A stretch of DNA of 64,000 nucleotides from Capitella teleta. Its lineage: Eukaryota > Annelida > Polychaeta > Capitellidae. Under the pieces are notes generated by a model. The model did not search any database, was not told the DNA's origin, and saw nothing but the letters and a program-made list of their open reading frames with translations. Position numbers and translations under genes: made by a program. Shown here piece by piece: positions 1 to 26,105 of this stretch (position 1 is the first letter of the stretch; the number at the start of each line of letters is the position of its first letter). The stretch lies in the NCBI GenBank assembly GCA_000328365.1, contig KB311344.1, forward strand, positions 1 to 64,000. The letters are read 5' to 3'.

Positions 1-560
1 ATAGATTTTCAAGTCCGAAAGCGTGGAGTAATTCCTATAAAATGAGCCATGTTAAATGAGTAAATGAAATAGAAACGTGTGCATCATATTTTCAGAGTCC
101 AAAAATACATCTCAGATTTTCAAAGTCCAAAAATACATCTCAGATTTTCAAAGTCCAAAAATACGTCTCAGAATTTCAAAGTCCGTTAGGGTGGAGTAAT
201 TCCTATGGAATGAGCCATGTTAAATGAGTAAACGAAATAGAAATGTATGCATCATATTTTCAGAGTCCAAAAATAAAAAGAGGACTCATATTTTCAAAGT
301 CCAAAAATACATCTCAGATTTTCAAAGTCCGTTAGGGTGGAGTAATTCCTATGGAGTGAGCCATGTTAAATGAGTTAACGAAACATACACCACGAAGCAG
401 AAAACAAATCTAAGTACAAAGTCAAAAAAGGTTTCAAATTTTCTAAGTCCAAAAATACATCTCAGATTTTCTAAGTCCAGTTTTTGACCATATTTTTTCA
501 GAGTCCAAAAAAGTCTCAGATTTTCTAAGTCCGGTTTTTTACTCATCCTATAAGTATACA
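1..560. repeat. complex tandem repeat (about 150-170 bp units with inner 29-bp repeats)
   Basis: A motif 'ATTTTCAAAGTCCAAAAATA' recurs every ~29 bp. Larger units each begin with 'GTCC...GGAGTAATTCCTAT', near 12, 181 and 329. The window starts inside the array. A further piece of the unit (GAATGAGCCATGTTAAATGAG-like) lies at about 727-770. The many stop-poor antisense frames here are products of the repeat and not genes. Confidence 0.85.
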
Positions 561-589
561 TGTATTGTTATACATTTCTATAGACCTTT

Positions 590-775
590 GTTTCTTTTGT
601 GTGAAATTCTATAGAAATCGAAAATGAGCGCTTCTGCTCCTCAAACAAACTACGCTTTTTTTAACATGGGAAATCCCATAGGAGTAAACGCGCTCATTAT
701 CGATTTTTGAGTTTGAGCGCGCTCAGAGTAATTCCTATGAAATGAGCCATGTTAAATGAGTAACGAAACGTCCCC
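590..775. repeat. imperfect foldback sequence beside the tandem array
   Basis: The segment at about 613-635 (ATCGAAAATGAGCG) is matched in inverted form near 690-706 (CGCTCATTATCGAT). 'TTTAACATGGGAAATCCCAT' near 660 is an inverted relative of the array motif (ATTCCTAT...CCATGTTAAA) that follows at 727. This suggests a short foldback or MITE-like sequence from which the neighbouring array may have expanded. No coding capacity is seen. Confidence 0.4.
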
Positions 776-3700
776 TAAGAGGTACATGATATACTACTTT
801 GGGTTTCTTCAATGCAAAGGAAAAAATATCTGATTGGTTGCAAAGGGCAACAATTGAAGTACATTTGATGTTGGTGACACAATAACACTGCCTCTGGGCA
901 TGAAGACCTCTGCTGTTAATATCAGTTGCCATGTAATTCCATTATATCATCTGTCTGCATAAGGCAGCCATGTTCACTAGAATAAGCTATGTCTCTACAA
1001 AACTAAATGTTGTCCTAGTGATGAATTCTAAAGGCGCACCGAATGCATTGTCACTCTGTTTGCACGAGTGACAATCTTCTGCATTGCTATTAAATCAGCG
1101 AGTCATCAATGAAAGTAATTCGCTTAAAAGAGAACAAAAGATGTAGTTTTGTACGCAGCGATGACTTTGATGTGCTGTAATGCTGTGCGTGAGTTGGTTG
1201 CACAAATGTTAGCCAATAAAGATGGCGGAGCATTGAGCATTCTTGTCGACTGACGGCTCGGCAGGACTCATCTGGCAACACTGAGTCATTGCGCAATCAC
1301 AGGACGTGTGGAGCTTACGTCTCCAGCACAACTTGTGCCCAAAACGCCCCTGGCTCACCTCCTCTTCATCCTCCTTCTCTTTCTGCTTTCAGCTCGATCC
1401 TTCATTTTAGGTCAGATAAAAGCTTAGATTGGGATCATTTCTGACGACTGCATACATTCGAGACGACTCCGAGTGCAAAATTTACGATTTCAATCAGAGC
1501 AAAAAGCATAAAGTAAAGAGATTCCGTGAAACGCACTCAGTAAGGACATCTCGAAACGGATCATCTCAGCTCAGAGCATTAATCTAAAAATGATAAATTG
1601 TTTGCTTTCGGGGTCACAAGACGAGAGAGAGAAGGGGTGAAGTAGACCCTCATGAAGAGGCAATGAAGGCAAATCGGGGCTTCGATTATGACCGATTCAT
1701 CTGCAATAAGACACTTCAGTGTGACCAATCTACCCACTCTGAATTTCAGATGAGTCTGACGTAGAAGCTTCATTTGGTGATTGCTTTTCTGTTGCTTTTC
1801 TTCTTTATGGAGAGCCGTTTCCCTTCGCCTACTATGCCCCCTATCCTACCCTAACCCTTGCCTCCGCTCCATGGCCTCTTATTCCTTATTTGCTGATTTG
1901 CTCCTCAAAGTAAAAATCCCTCGCCTGTCGTACCTCAAGTTTCGTGCTGAGGGTCGCAGATGAGGAGGCTCTACCCCTCTCGCCCTATATCTCTTACCTC
2001 AGATCGTTCCCATTAAGCATCGTCTCTCGTGGGGGTCTTTGTAAACATCTAACATAATTTACGGATAACCAAGCCCATTATTGAAATCGCACAATTCACC
2101 TGAGCATAGTCAATACCTGGAATCGAAGCACTTCCACCTGTCAGGTATAAGTGGGTCTCTTCAGCTGATCAACGGAGCCAGCCTCAAGTGAGGGCACTCT
2201 CAGATGCCCGATGACGAATCCGATGATCCGAGAGATGTGATCTGTGTTTGGAGTCGAAATGAGCGGTTTCCAGGAATGGCATGAAGCAGTGAAGGGAGGA
2301 GACCCTGAGGCGAAATCCTCACCGAATGTATTGTCTTCAAGTGAGGAGTGCTTGTTCATTATGATCAATCTTGTTCGGTGTTTAGTGGTCCGTAAATTGA
2401 GGCATTAGCTTTTATAGGGTCTCCTAGTGCAATATGCTCCCTGATTTAGCATACATATAAGGATGGGCGCAGGTACATATTATTTATAAGCCTAATGCAT
2501 ACTTCAGCGAGTAAAAACAAAAGCCAAACGTTTGATCACTATCTGTAAGCACAACTGCGTCGCAAACACGTTTTGCCACAAAAATGGCTTCAAAAGATGT
2601 TCTCTTTCTTTTTCTTTTTCTCTCTTCTCTTTTTACATGAAAACAAACACTCGGAATTGATGCCTGTGAGATTCGTACTGCAAGGTGCAAATTGCGATCA
2701 ATACAATCATTCGGTCCCATCTGGTGTGTTTTATCTTTCAAAGAATTATTTTCGATTAAATGCAGACAAATGTCGCGCACGAGCAATGGTTAAAATGTAA
2801 GTGTTGTCAAGAGAGAATAAATAATTATTTACAAACAACTAAAACAGGAGGTGACGCCGTAAAACAATGTTCTCGAAATTCGATTATCTTTAGCTGCGAT
2901 GAGTTGCGCTTTCACGACACAATGGATTTATAAAAAATGTGACACGTAGGGGGGGGGGTGGAGGTTAGGGAGGCTGAAACAGAACTCTTGAGACACGGAA
3001 ATGTTTATTTCGTAAAATATGACAGAGAAATTATGACAGAGGATGGATCTGTTATAGAAGGACGAGATTAGTATCAAACCAGTTTCTCACGTCAAAGGAA
3101 ATGACAAACATGAGCGGAGAATTGGGAGCTGACAGATTCAAACGCAGCGGCCATTTTAACAACATCCGGGGTCTTTTCTCTCAAGGTCATCGCGTTGTGA
3201 AAAATACAAAGATCACGAATCATAATATTCGCTCCTGGGGGGCGATTTCCACATGAATAATGGCCAACATCTCCATATTTCGTTGTCACTCTTTTGTGGC
3301 TGAAGATTTCAGGAAGGGGACGAAATGATCTCCCAAGAGAGTGAAAGGACGCATGCGCCATGCAAAAGGGAGACGGACGTTGGAAACGCAGAGCGGTCAC
3401 TTGAGAAATTTTAGATGACAAACTAAATCCGACATCAAACTGCTGGTCATTCTTGAGATCAACGTGGATATTCCTATTCAACAGAAGCATTAATCGGCCC
3501 TTCTGTCATCTCCGTCTTTAATCTAATCCTGAATTCCAGGAATCGGAACCAAGATTTGTCCTAAAAACAGCAAATACAGAACTATTTACGGGCCATATAT
3601 GAAGTCACGTGATCGTACATCAAAGGTCGGTTTTGTGCTAAATGCAAAACTGGAAAATAGAATAAGACGGGAGTTTCCCGAGAAATGCCGAAAACTTCCG

Positions 3701-6700
3701 AGAGTTGCCGAAGCGATCGCTGTTGCGTTGGGTGGCCACAAATGAACCACGTGACAGTGACGAATCGCCTATTACATAATCAGCCTGCTTAACTAGAATG
3801 AAAAAACAAACTGCGTGACAAATGCCTGTCTTGTTCGCGTGCGATCCGCAACGTAATCACGAACATAACTCACTCTCAATGAGCTTATTCCATTTCATTC
3901 TCTTTCTCTCTCTGTGTGTGTTTTTCTCTTATTTCTTTGTCCGAGTCTCAATAGACAGTCCATTGCTCAATCGCGTCGATTTAATTTGCATCAGTCAATC
4001 CGTCAATAAATCAATCAAAAAATAAATAACGTGATTGGTAAATGAATCAGTCATTGTAAACCCGAATCAATGAGTCAGAAATCGGTGTCAATCAGTCAGA
4101 GAGAGAGAGTCAGAGAGTGAGTTAGTGAGTAAGTGAGTGAGTCGATTGTTAGAGCAGGCCCACGGGGTGTGCATTGTCCATTGACGAGATGTTGCCGTTG
4201 AGGACTTGGCTCTTTGAAGCGTTCATTTCGGCGTTTCTTTGATGCTCGTCTGCTCCTCCGAGATGCATAATGGACGATCGGCTTTGATGTCGATTTCACT
4301 CAATAAGGCACAAAGATTGGCCCCGTTGATTGAATGAAGTCGTTTCTTGCAAGTGTTCATTGTTTTTGAACGACCAGCAATCAGGCACCTGGGTGACCTG
4401 GACAGCGAATCCATCTCCATTGCCTCCTACATCCAGTCGCCTCGGGTGACGTCACACGTCGAAATAAGAGCGCGCTCAGCTCCTGTTCTGAATTGCTAAT
4501 GAAATGGAAAGCAGCGCGGAGTGGGCTCTGGTTTTTACGAGGCTGACAACGAAGAACTAAGCATCCGCACAAATAAACGTCCTTGGTCCTTGTGACCATT
4601 ACATGTGTTCATGTCACATGTTTATTTCACATTTTATTTCGCGTGTTCATTTTGTGTGTTCATTTCGTTTGCCGAACTATTATGCTGAGGCATTCCTGAT
4701 CTAATGAATATGTCTTTGGATGTCGTTCAATCATTCCTCCGATGCCAATCTGCCATCGCTCTAGTCATCATGACGACCTCGACTTCCTGCTCATTAAGTG
4801 ATACAATCAGATGTAAACACTGACGTCGATCATTTTCACTCTTCAATTTCATATCAGACTCCTAGTGATCGAATACACTAGCTGACGACTCGATCAATGC
4901 AACTAAACCCATTCACGAATGGTAACTTGCAAACTCGAAATTAACACCGTTGATTTCGTATTGCTGTTTCTTTCATCAGCGTGCATTCGTGATGTATGTT
5001 TGCCCAGGCTATCAGACTTCCCTCGGGAGCAAACGTGTTCGCGCATGCGCAATCCGTCTCGGCAACCCCAGATGCATGGAGATAGCTGTGCATTCACCCA
5101 GGCATTATTGCATTTGATCAAACAAAAGCTATTTCGCTACCTGGGACATTTTACCGAATGTTTGAACTCAACGTTGATGATTGAAGTCTCTGCGTGCATC
5201 TCGTTTAATGACGATGGTTCCCGTGCGTACGGTTGCAGGTCTTTTTTTTTTTTTTTAGATAGTCAGCATTTTATAGTTTCGAAGCCATGCGGAGAATAAT
5301 AGGAAATAATTATGGCCCAAAATTACGCTGAAAAGAAATCCTCTGAGGAATTAATTAGCGCAAAAAGAACCAATCGAAATGTTGAGCTCGTCATATCAAA
5401 TTCATAATTATTTTTAGTAAATGATTACGTAAAATGTCAAGAGGAAGGTTGACGAATATTACATAATTAAAATCAAGAAAGAACGTCCAATTTTCCAGGG
5501 ATTCTGAAAATTTGGACTTTCGTGCCCTGATTGTAATGGTGTAATATTCGTCAATATCGATAGCGGTCGATATTAACCACAGTTACGTAGGGAATCTTGT
5601 CGTCATTTAATTGTGTGAACGACCCGATAATTTCGAAAGGCAGCGAAAAAGAGAAGAAAAAAAAGGGAGATTCTTTTGCACTTGCATCAATCACATGACG
5701 AACAATGCTGCCATCGTTATCAGAATTATCCTCCAGTGTCGTAAACCTTTAAATAGAACTGTGTCAATATATGTGACATTCAGATGTCCGAGTCAATAAG
5801 TACACCGCATTACGACAAACAAAGACGAGATATGAGGATCGTGTTTTTATGCCATGCCTCGTCGTCGGCCGGAGACAATGTCGTCTTGCGTAAGCGCTGA
5901 TATTAAGTCCATCTCAGCTTTCTTCCTTATCGACAAAAAAATTATCCATTTGCCATTTTCCAATTTCACGGTGGAGTGAAAATACTCGCTCGGGTCAGAA
6001 GGTCAGTGCCTTTCTGATTGACTGCCGATAGTGAACCGTGAATAGATGGAAGACTCCAGAATTCCATGTCGTCGCACTCTTAGGTGGCAGAGCGGCTTTC
6101 AGCGCTTCTGAAGTAAAAAAAAAAAAAGCACACGAACAAGCGACAGTTGTATTTTTGCTGAGGCTGTAATTGAAAAAAAGAACTCCTTAAAATCCGATTT
6201 AGAAGAACAAAAATAAGAAGAGAAAACGTGTCAGCTTGCACGTGACGTCACGACTTTTATTACGTCATCTCATTGTGTTCGCATCGGACGAACAGATCTC
6301 GGGTCGAACGAGATGACCTTTCTACCCTCACCCGATCACTCATTCCTGAACCAATTTCGTTAATTTACACCTCAATAGAAACATCGTAGAACAATGTAAA
6401 TTGCAAATACAATGACCCAGCGACACATCCATCGCCATTCTAGCCGCGTGCATATCATCCATAGGAATTGCTTCCCGAGAGAAAAAAAAATATAAAAAAA
6501 ATAGGCAAACGCCGCTGACGACAATAGCACACCTGAGTGAGATGAGATGTAATTCCGAACCAATGGCACGGAGGACGACGTGGTTGTAATGGACAATGTT
6601 GATGGATCAGCATAGCTCCTGCAACCATTAGGGCGAAATATTCATGATCGAATGTACACATTCATCAACATGGCCTATTATTTACCAAATCATGGCATTG

Positions 6701-7560
6701 TTATACGAAGATTTGGGGCATGGTTTTACATATTTTTTTATCGGGCACTGATGAGGGGAGGGTCGGGAAAGAGTTCTTGGTGAGCTACAGCTAATGCCAT
6801 GCGCTATGAGAGAGCGGCTTCACAAGACTGTAGCGCAGGCCATGTTGTTGAACGAAATCGCCGCTTCACCCCACACTCATAACGGACTCGCACCACACAG
6901 GGGCCAAGGAACAGCAGTGCAAAATTATTGCCAAGTTATAGACTACACGACCATTGCTTAATCTTCCATCCACGGTGTTTTCAACTCCGGGTCGCAACCA
7001 AGTTGACCCTTTTTCACACAATAATCGCGTGACGTTCAGAGAGAGAGTTAATGTCGGCTATTTCCATCACAATTACAGCCATGCATTCAGGGAACATTTC
7101 AGTATTCGATGTCGACGCTTTCTAGGCAAGGAACTTAGCAAGCAGACCTCCTGTGTCATTGTTCATTGGCGCCTATAAGGGTGGAAAGGTCGCACAAAGC
7201 TCCAATCTTACCCCTCCATCACACAGATAAGAGAGAAAACTTGTGTCTGGGGATAACTGATCATTGACCTCTATTGCCAGATATTAAATATAGATACAGT
7301 GTAATGGTGTGTGAATCACTTTATAGCAATTTAACATGAACTCAGTTTGCACGGGTAGAGACTTCTGTTTGAGCTGTGTTCTAATTGAGTCATATAATAT
7401 TCTGAGTTTTAGAATGCTCTTAATTGGGATGTTTGGTAATTAATATTTGCTGGGCATTAATAACATGATATCCTTTAAGCACCAATCGCTAAGAATGGTC
7501 ATAAATGATGGAGACACATTAAAGGAACTAGCCCTATTCGGGCATCATAATAAATGAATA
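776..7560. other. gene-free stretch; no supported gene
   Basis: I see no exon with credible splice sites plus recognisable protein. Short frames occur, the longest being 132 aa antisense at 3092-3490 and 126 aa at 4919-5299. They show no family signature, and the second ends in a T-run-encoded Phe tract. Homopolymers and short low-complexity runs (2949-2959 G, 5239-5254 T, 6115-6127 A) are scattered through it. A CGCGCATGCGCA motif (NRF1-like) lies at about 5040-5051, but no first exon is visible next to it. Confidence 0.5.
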
Positions 7561-7569
7561 AAATAATAA

Positions 7570-8170
7570 AATTTTATTTATAAAGCGTAAAATCACACAC
7601 AAAGAGTGCTCGAAACGCCGAGCGGTATAAACAGAGAATCACATGGTAAAATTAGATAAAATATTTCATTAAAAAAAAGCGTTTTCAGTTGTTTTTTAAA
7701 AACAGATATTGAGTCTACTAGTCGAAGCCAGTTTGGTAATGCGTTCCATATTTCAGGCGCGTGTCTTTCAAATGCTCGACTTTGCACGGAGTTGGTGGAG
7801 CGCTGAACTCTTAGTAGATGGTGTTGGTCGGAGGAACGGAGAGCTCACGTTGGTGAGGCGCTGTGTAGCAGCTCACACAAATAACTGAGTGCCATGATAT
7901 GGACACACTTGAAAGTCAACAGTGCAATTTTGAATTCAATCCGTTGAGCAACAGGCAGCCAATGCAGATCCATCAGAACCGGCGAAATGTGTTGGCGAGT
8001 TTTCGTCCGTGTAAGGATTCTGGCTGCGATATTCTGGATGCGCTGCAGCTTCATCAACAGCCTTTGAAGGAGTCTGTACAAGAGCGCATGTACAAGTGGT
8101 ATGGGGCAGACTTGCGCACAGAGATGATGTAACGCTCCATGTTCAACCGTTTGTCAAACATCACTCCAAT
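7570..8170 (-). mobile_element. LINE 3' end, broken reverse-transcriptase C-terminus (CR1/L2-like)
   Basis: On the minus strand the frames at 8081-7845 and 7787-7593 read as the end of a non-LTR reverse transcriptase: 'KLQRIQNIAARILTRTK', 'LMDLHWLPVAQRIEFKIALL', 'YLCELLH', then 'EIWNALPNWLRL' and 'FKKQLKTLFF'. Those strings match the thumb/C-terminal consensus of CR1/L2/Rex-type LINEs. Further upstream a piece reading 'FDKRLNMERY' belongs to the same protein. The copy is truncated at its 5' side, is frameshifted between blocks and ends in AT-rich sequence near 7560. It is an old, dead insertion. Confidence 0.85.
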
Positions 8171-9600
8171 ATAGCAAACTGCCTATAATGACCCCATGAA
8201 CTATATGGTGGTCATGGTATGTCATTTACGGAAAAATCAGTTTTGGATTAATTAAATATTAGTTGTATACACCAATCAAACAATTCATAGATTTCTCTGA
8301 TTCTCTGCTTTCCGGATTTTCTTTTTTCTGTAGGTCACTCGATGGCGCTGTCCAGGTCAGCCTTTCTTTTGCGGTCGCCATCGTCCTCATGTACGCATTG
8401 GTCAAGAGTCCAGAGTTCGTAAGGTCATCGATTTATCAACCGAAACAATCTCCAAGGTCAATGCAAGGTTAACAAACCGTGTGAGTATGACACGGAGGTC
8501 ATGAGGTACGCGTGGATGACGGAATCCCTGGAAAAAAATGCCTCCATTGTCTGTGAAAGATAAACACAATGGGAGATACGATGAGGATCGAGATATGGAT
8601 TGATCGGTCAAGCAAAGGAGAGGTCAGTAAAGGTCAAAGGCACCGAGGATTTCAAACAGCGCTGGGAGAAACCAGAACGAGGCCCTAATTGTGGAATACA
8701 CACCCGAGAAGCGAACGCTGGAATCTCTTGTCAGTGGACAGACACGTGGCGAGCGAAGGTGCGGTCAAGCGATCGGATTGGTCGTTGAGAACGACATTGA
8801 CATTGCGCCAATGGCATACAGGTAGTTGAAGGCAGCTCACGCCAGATACGATCACTGGAATGCCGTCAGTGGCTATACACTCTCCAATTGCAAAACATAA
8901 GCTTCTTTGGCGACCCCGAAGACCCCATGAGTGTTCCCAGAACGAGACCATGTCCATTTACTCTGCCCTGGGCATCTGGGGCTTCTCATCCGAAGACGTG
9001 GAGGGCCTTCCAGGATTGGGCCCATGACGTCAGAGACCAGCCGTATGTCGAGGGCATATCAGACCAACCATGTTGTAGAAGTCGGCTTAGAAGGCAATCG
9101 TCCACGTGGGAGATGTGGCACATCTATTACTCAGACATCAAGGGCTAATTTTGTGTGCATAGCGATTTGAAGGTGCATACGGAATGGAAAGGAGTTCATA
9201 TTTCAGTGGAAGCAACAGTGAGACGTCGAGATCGAATCTTCTGTCGCGTTGGAATGAATCCTAAGTTCCCCGGAATCAACTTCACCTACAATGGAACTAT
9301 TCGCGAACGAAGTTGATTGTGGTTGTTATTGTTCGTTGCGCCATGTACGGCAATTCAATCATTCAACTGGTGCAGCCATTACTTGTCTTTCTTGGAGGCA
9401 AGGAAAATATAAAAAGATATACAATCTATATATTGTAATTCACGGTTAATAAAATGATCCATAGTCCATACATTGAGCTTCATTTTGATGTCTTCCATCT
9501 TTAGTTATTCTATTTTGTGGCTTTTATCACTTTACTTGATTCATTTAAGCAGTTTTAAGGCTTTTAATCATTTCTTCTATCATCCCGGACTGTCGCTTAA
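8171..9600. other. gene-free stretch
   Basis: Several overlapping frames of 60-90 aa occur at 8600-9170 in slightly GC-richer sequence. None resembles a known family and I see no convincing splice pair. It may be an old degraded coding or repeat sequence. No function is assigned. Confidence 0.35.
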
Positions 9601-9607
9601 TGTACCA

Positions 9608-10034
9608 TACAGAGTGGGCCAAGAGAAGTATACGTACTCCATGTTAAAAACAAAACTGGTAGAAATTTACCAATTATTTCAAAAATAACAACCTGGTATG
9701 GAAAAGAGCAAAATCAGATGAGCCCCTGAACGAGCAATAAGCCTTAATTATGCGTTCAATAAAACTTATCCATGGTCTGGGGCCCTGTTTGCCGCCAAAA
9801 GTGAAGATATTGCGGAATGATGAGTGCACTTTATTAATTGAGATAGATCGGTATAAATGTTGATGTAATCGAAATTGAAATAATAGAAATAGCAGCATGA
9901 CATTTTAGACTAAGCATACCATCTTTGTGTGATTTTAACATTGCGATCTATTTTGTAAGACTTTCTCAGAAACGCAAACTTTCTCAGAAATGCGTATAGC
10001 ACTGTGGAATAGATACACTACTTTTGGCCCACTC
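9608..10034. mobile_element. MITE-like inverted-repeat element, family 1 (TIR TACAGAGTGGGCC...)
   Basis: The left end reads TACAGAGTGGGCCAAGAGAA and the right end is its inverse, ACTACTTTTGGCCCACTC (10017-10034). The ~425-bp interior matches, in inverted orientation, the interior of the element at 55.6-57.4 kb: both hold a block encoding a 'FGG(K/I)QG.(R/G)PWISF'-like shadow and a 'CTCCATGTTAAA' subterminal block. There is no transposase, so it is non-autonomous. The ends and a TA-containing junction suggest a Tc1/mariner-like or related cut-and-paste family, which is inference. Confidence 0.75.
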
Positions 10035-10133
10035 ACTGGCCCACCTATTGCCATGTAAACCCCTTAGGCCATAATATTCCAAAATTTAAGGTAGGTCTGT
10101 GTATCCGCATGTGTTGTTTCACTACATTGACAT

Positions 10134-10134
10134 C

Positions 10135-10221
<87 letters not shown>

Positions 10222-10320
10222 TGTGTGCGTGTGTGCGTGCGTCCGTGCGTCCGTGCGTCCGTGCGTCCGTGCGTGTGTGCGTGCGTGCGTCCGTGCGTGT
10301 GTGCTTGCGTCCGTGCATGT
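10134..10320. repeat. (GTGC)n microsatellite with GTCC/GTGT variants
   Basis: The first ~90 bp are a perfect alternating purine-pyrimidine GTGC tract. It then degrades into GTGT and GTCC variants up to about 10320. Tracts of this type can adopt Z-DNA. The long Cys-Val-Arg-Ala frames on both strands are artefacts of the repeat. Confidence 0.95.
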
Positions 10321-10591
10321 GTTTATAAACGAGCGATGATTGTCGAATACTAGTACTATTTACGTCTGCTTTCTTCCGTCGTTAAGACCATTAATCTTTG
10401 ATCTTGTTCCGCTTAGCGGGTGTCTTCCGCTTGCCGCCGATTTATGCGGCTGCGTCAGATCTCCTGATCCCAAATAATCCCAGATTTCTGATCGCATTAA
10501 AGCCCGAAAATACAAATATAAAAGCATAAAGAGCAGACAGCATTGTTGATACGTAGGATATAATGTTGTATGTCTGTCTCCTGCACCAACA

Positions 10592-23998
<13,407 letters not shown>

Positions 23999-24678
23999 GC
24001 CACGACAGACACCCCTCCCCCTCCTCTCCCCCAAGGGGTTCATCGTCGCTTGCTCTGGAAGCTGGCGTTATCTCAGAGAGGACGTCGTTGCCATGGAGAC
24101 ATTGGAGGCAGCAGCGCCATCCACAATACTCATCGCCCGTCCGTCTTAATCGCTCCTTTTGTGAAATGACTGTTGCTCAAGAGGAGGCGAAGAGGCTTGT
24201 GATAAGAATGATGTGAATGAGTAAAAGAGGGAGTGTGTGTGAGTGAGTGTTTTGTTATCCGTCCCGAATGCCATATGACGCTCCTGTTGATACATTTCAT
24301 GCCCCCTACCCCCCTTCTGCATTTCATCTGTGACATCTTAAAGCAGTATTATCGAGCACTTAATTTGAATCTAATCAATATTTTGATTAATTGCTTTTCC
24401 TACATCACTTCAGTAACCATTAACTTTTCTTCTTTCGACTTCTTGCTATTGATTATAAAAAACAATGATATAACTGCATCTTTCGCTCAAAGTGTTTCTT
24501 ATGTCATCGGTATGACGTCATCTGACCTAGCCGTTTGTTTATACTATGTTCTTGCAAATCGTGCTCACTCCGAAACATCTTTTGATATCATCGATGGATC
24601 ATCATTTTTATCATTTTTACTTTATCAGCCAACCATCATGGCCTTCCATTTGTGTTAGCTGAGTGGCTCTGTGTACGA

Positions 24679-24684
24679 ATAAAG
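24679..24684 (+). terminator. poly(A) signal AATAAA, probable DYRK 3' end
   Basis: AATAAA lies 680 nt after the kinase stop codon and is followed by a T-rich stretch. It lies just before the LINE tail at 24.74 kb. A 3' UTR of ~0.7 kb without coding signal fits. Confidence 0.6.
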
Positions 24685-24744
24685 CTTTTTTGATCGTTAA
24701 TTTTTTTTACTTCCAAAGTTTCATTATTATAAGATAAGATAATA

Positions 24745-25275
24745 TAAGAGAAGAGAAGAGAAGAGAAGAGAAGAGAAGAGAAGAGAAGAGAAGAGAAGAG
24801 AAGAGAAGAGAAGAGAAGAGAAGAGAAGAGAAGAGAAGAGAAGAGAAGAGAAGAGAAGATAAACATTTAATGCCCGAAAGTATCTGTTCGGCCACAAGAT
24901 TTAATTAAAATGATTGATGAAGGGGTGAAAGTTCTCTTGAAGCGAGCTGTCCGAATTCTTGGAATCGGGAGTCTTCTTCCAGATGGTAGAAGCTAGTAGT
25001 GGCGGTTTAGTGGATGGCGCTGATCGTGCATGATCTTCTTTGCAAGATTGATTGTTCTGTTTTTCTTAGGGGGTTTTTCCCCCCATTGTGTGATGCTCCC
25101 ATGCACCAGAGATGCTTTGTGGAATTGTCTGGATTCTCAAATATTTTTAGATGAAGATCCGCACATGATGTCACATACTGATCTTTGAGAGCAATCAGTT
25201 CTTGCCTTGTCACAAGGCAAAAACTGAAAAGCTTACACAGGGCTTTGTGCGCTTTTCGTTGCATCTTTGCCATTC
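24745..25275 (-). mobile_element. LINE 3' end with (TTCTC)n tail
   Basis: The minus strand reads through a degraded LINE C-terminus ('LLPSGRRLPIPRIRTARFKR', then 'TPSSIILI') at about 25005-24890. This is the motif class 'SGRR...P..RT.RFKNSFIPSAI' that ends many non-LTR reverse transcriptases. Upstream codons (25273-25007) continue it weakly. The 3' end runs into a ~115-bp AGAGA/TTCTC 5-mer repeat (24745-24858), which fits a simple-repeat LINE tail. Confidence 0.65.
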
Positions 25276-25900
25276 AATGAGATGATGAGTATGAGGACTT
25301 GTAGCCTTGTCGCTACTGAGCAGCGCCAGAACATGATCCAGGGACGAATTTAGTATCCAAATGTTCTTTGATATAGAAGAGGAATGCATATTTTATAGCT
25401 TCTACTATCAGAAATCCAATCTGACGTGATAAATTCACAATTTTATCAAAAAACAAGAAGAGAAATTTGAAATTGCGTCCTTCTCTTTTCGTTACCATGG
25501 AAACATTATGAAGACACTAACGCTACGAGAATGTCCTCTTGCAAGTTTCAACTAGAGAAAACCAAAACAAATCCTTTCACGCAACATGATCCGCGGCGGA
25601 GACTGTGGCTTTGTGTCGAACACCATCGGGATTCAGAGAAATGCAGACCTACGCATTGGATGCATTGATTGGATGCATTGGATGCATTGGATGGCTCAGT
25701 ACTGAATGTTGGCATGCTGCTTTCTGGGTCGACAGTCGACACGAGGCTGTCGTACTGGAGTCATAGAGCAACTCAAAAGTACGCACACGGGATAAACCTC
25801 CTCCTACTGACACGTTTGTCTTGAGTTTAATCATAACGTCACAGGAGAAATGAGTCGGTCCCTAATTGGAGGAGTTGTGCGAAACAACCGCATAAGGAAG
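25276..25900. other. intergenic, nothing recognised
   Basis: There are no supported genes. A small direct repeat GGATGCATT occurs four to five times at 25656-25694. Confidence 0.4.
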
Positions 25901-25904
25901 ATTG

Positions 25905-26105
25905 GATTTAACGGTCTGAACCCTCTAGGGGAATAGGAGTACCAGAACGGGAGCCCGGGACCGGGGTTTTCCCCTACTCTTATAGATTCATTTTAATGGT
26001 TCTTCATCTTGCATACTATACTATGGACAATAGCACATATCTCCTTTTATGCGGCTGGGCATTACTGTCACCGATGGATCATAACGTCAACATAGCCATC
26101 AGTTA
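25905..26105 (-). mobile_element. SINE remnant, 3' two thirds, antisense
   Basis: Inverted relative to the copy at 56107, it carries 'GAACGGGAGCCCGGGACCGG', 'TTTTCCCCTACTCTTAT' and 'GGCTGGGCATTACTGTCACC' in the same order as that element. The tRNA-like head is lost or too diverged to see. Confidence 0.75.

Noticed and set aside
3092-3490. 132-aa minus-strand ORF
   Set aside because: No recognisable motif, no splice context and no promoter or poly(A) signal. This length is possible by chance in 64 kb.
4919-5299. 126-aa plus-strand ORF
   Set aside because: It ends through a poly-T tract, has no family signature, and its opposite strand is also open.
10064-10353. Cys-Val-Arg-Ala and His-Ala-Arg-Thr repeat proteins on both strands
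   Set aside because: Translation of the GTGC microsatellite.
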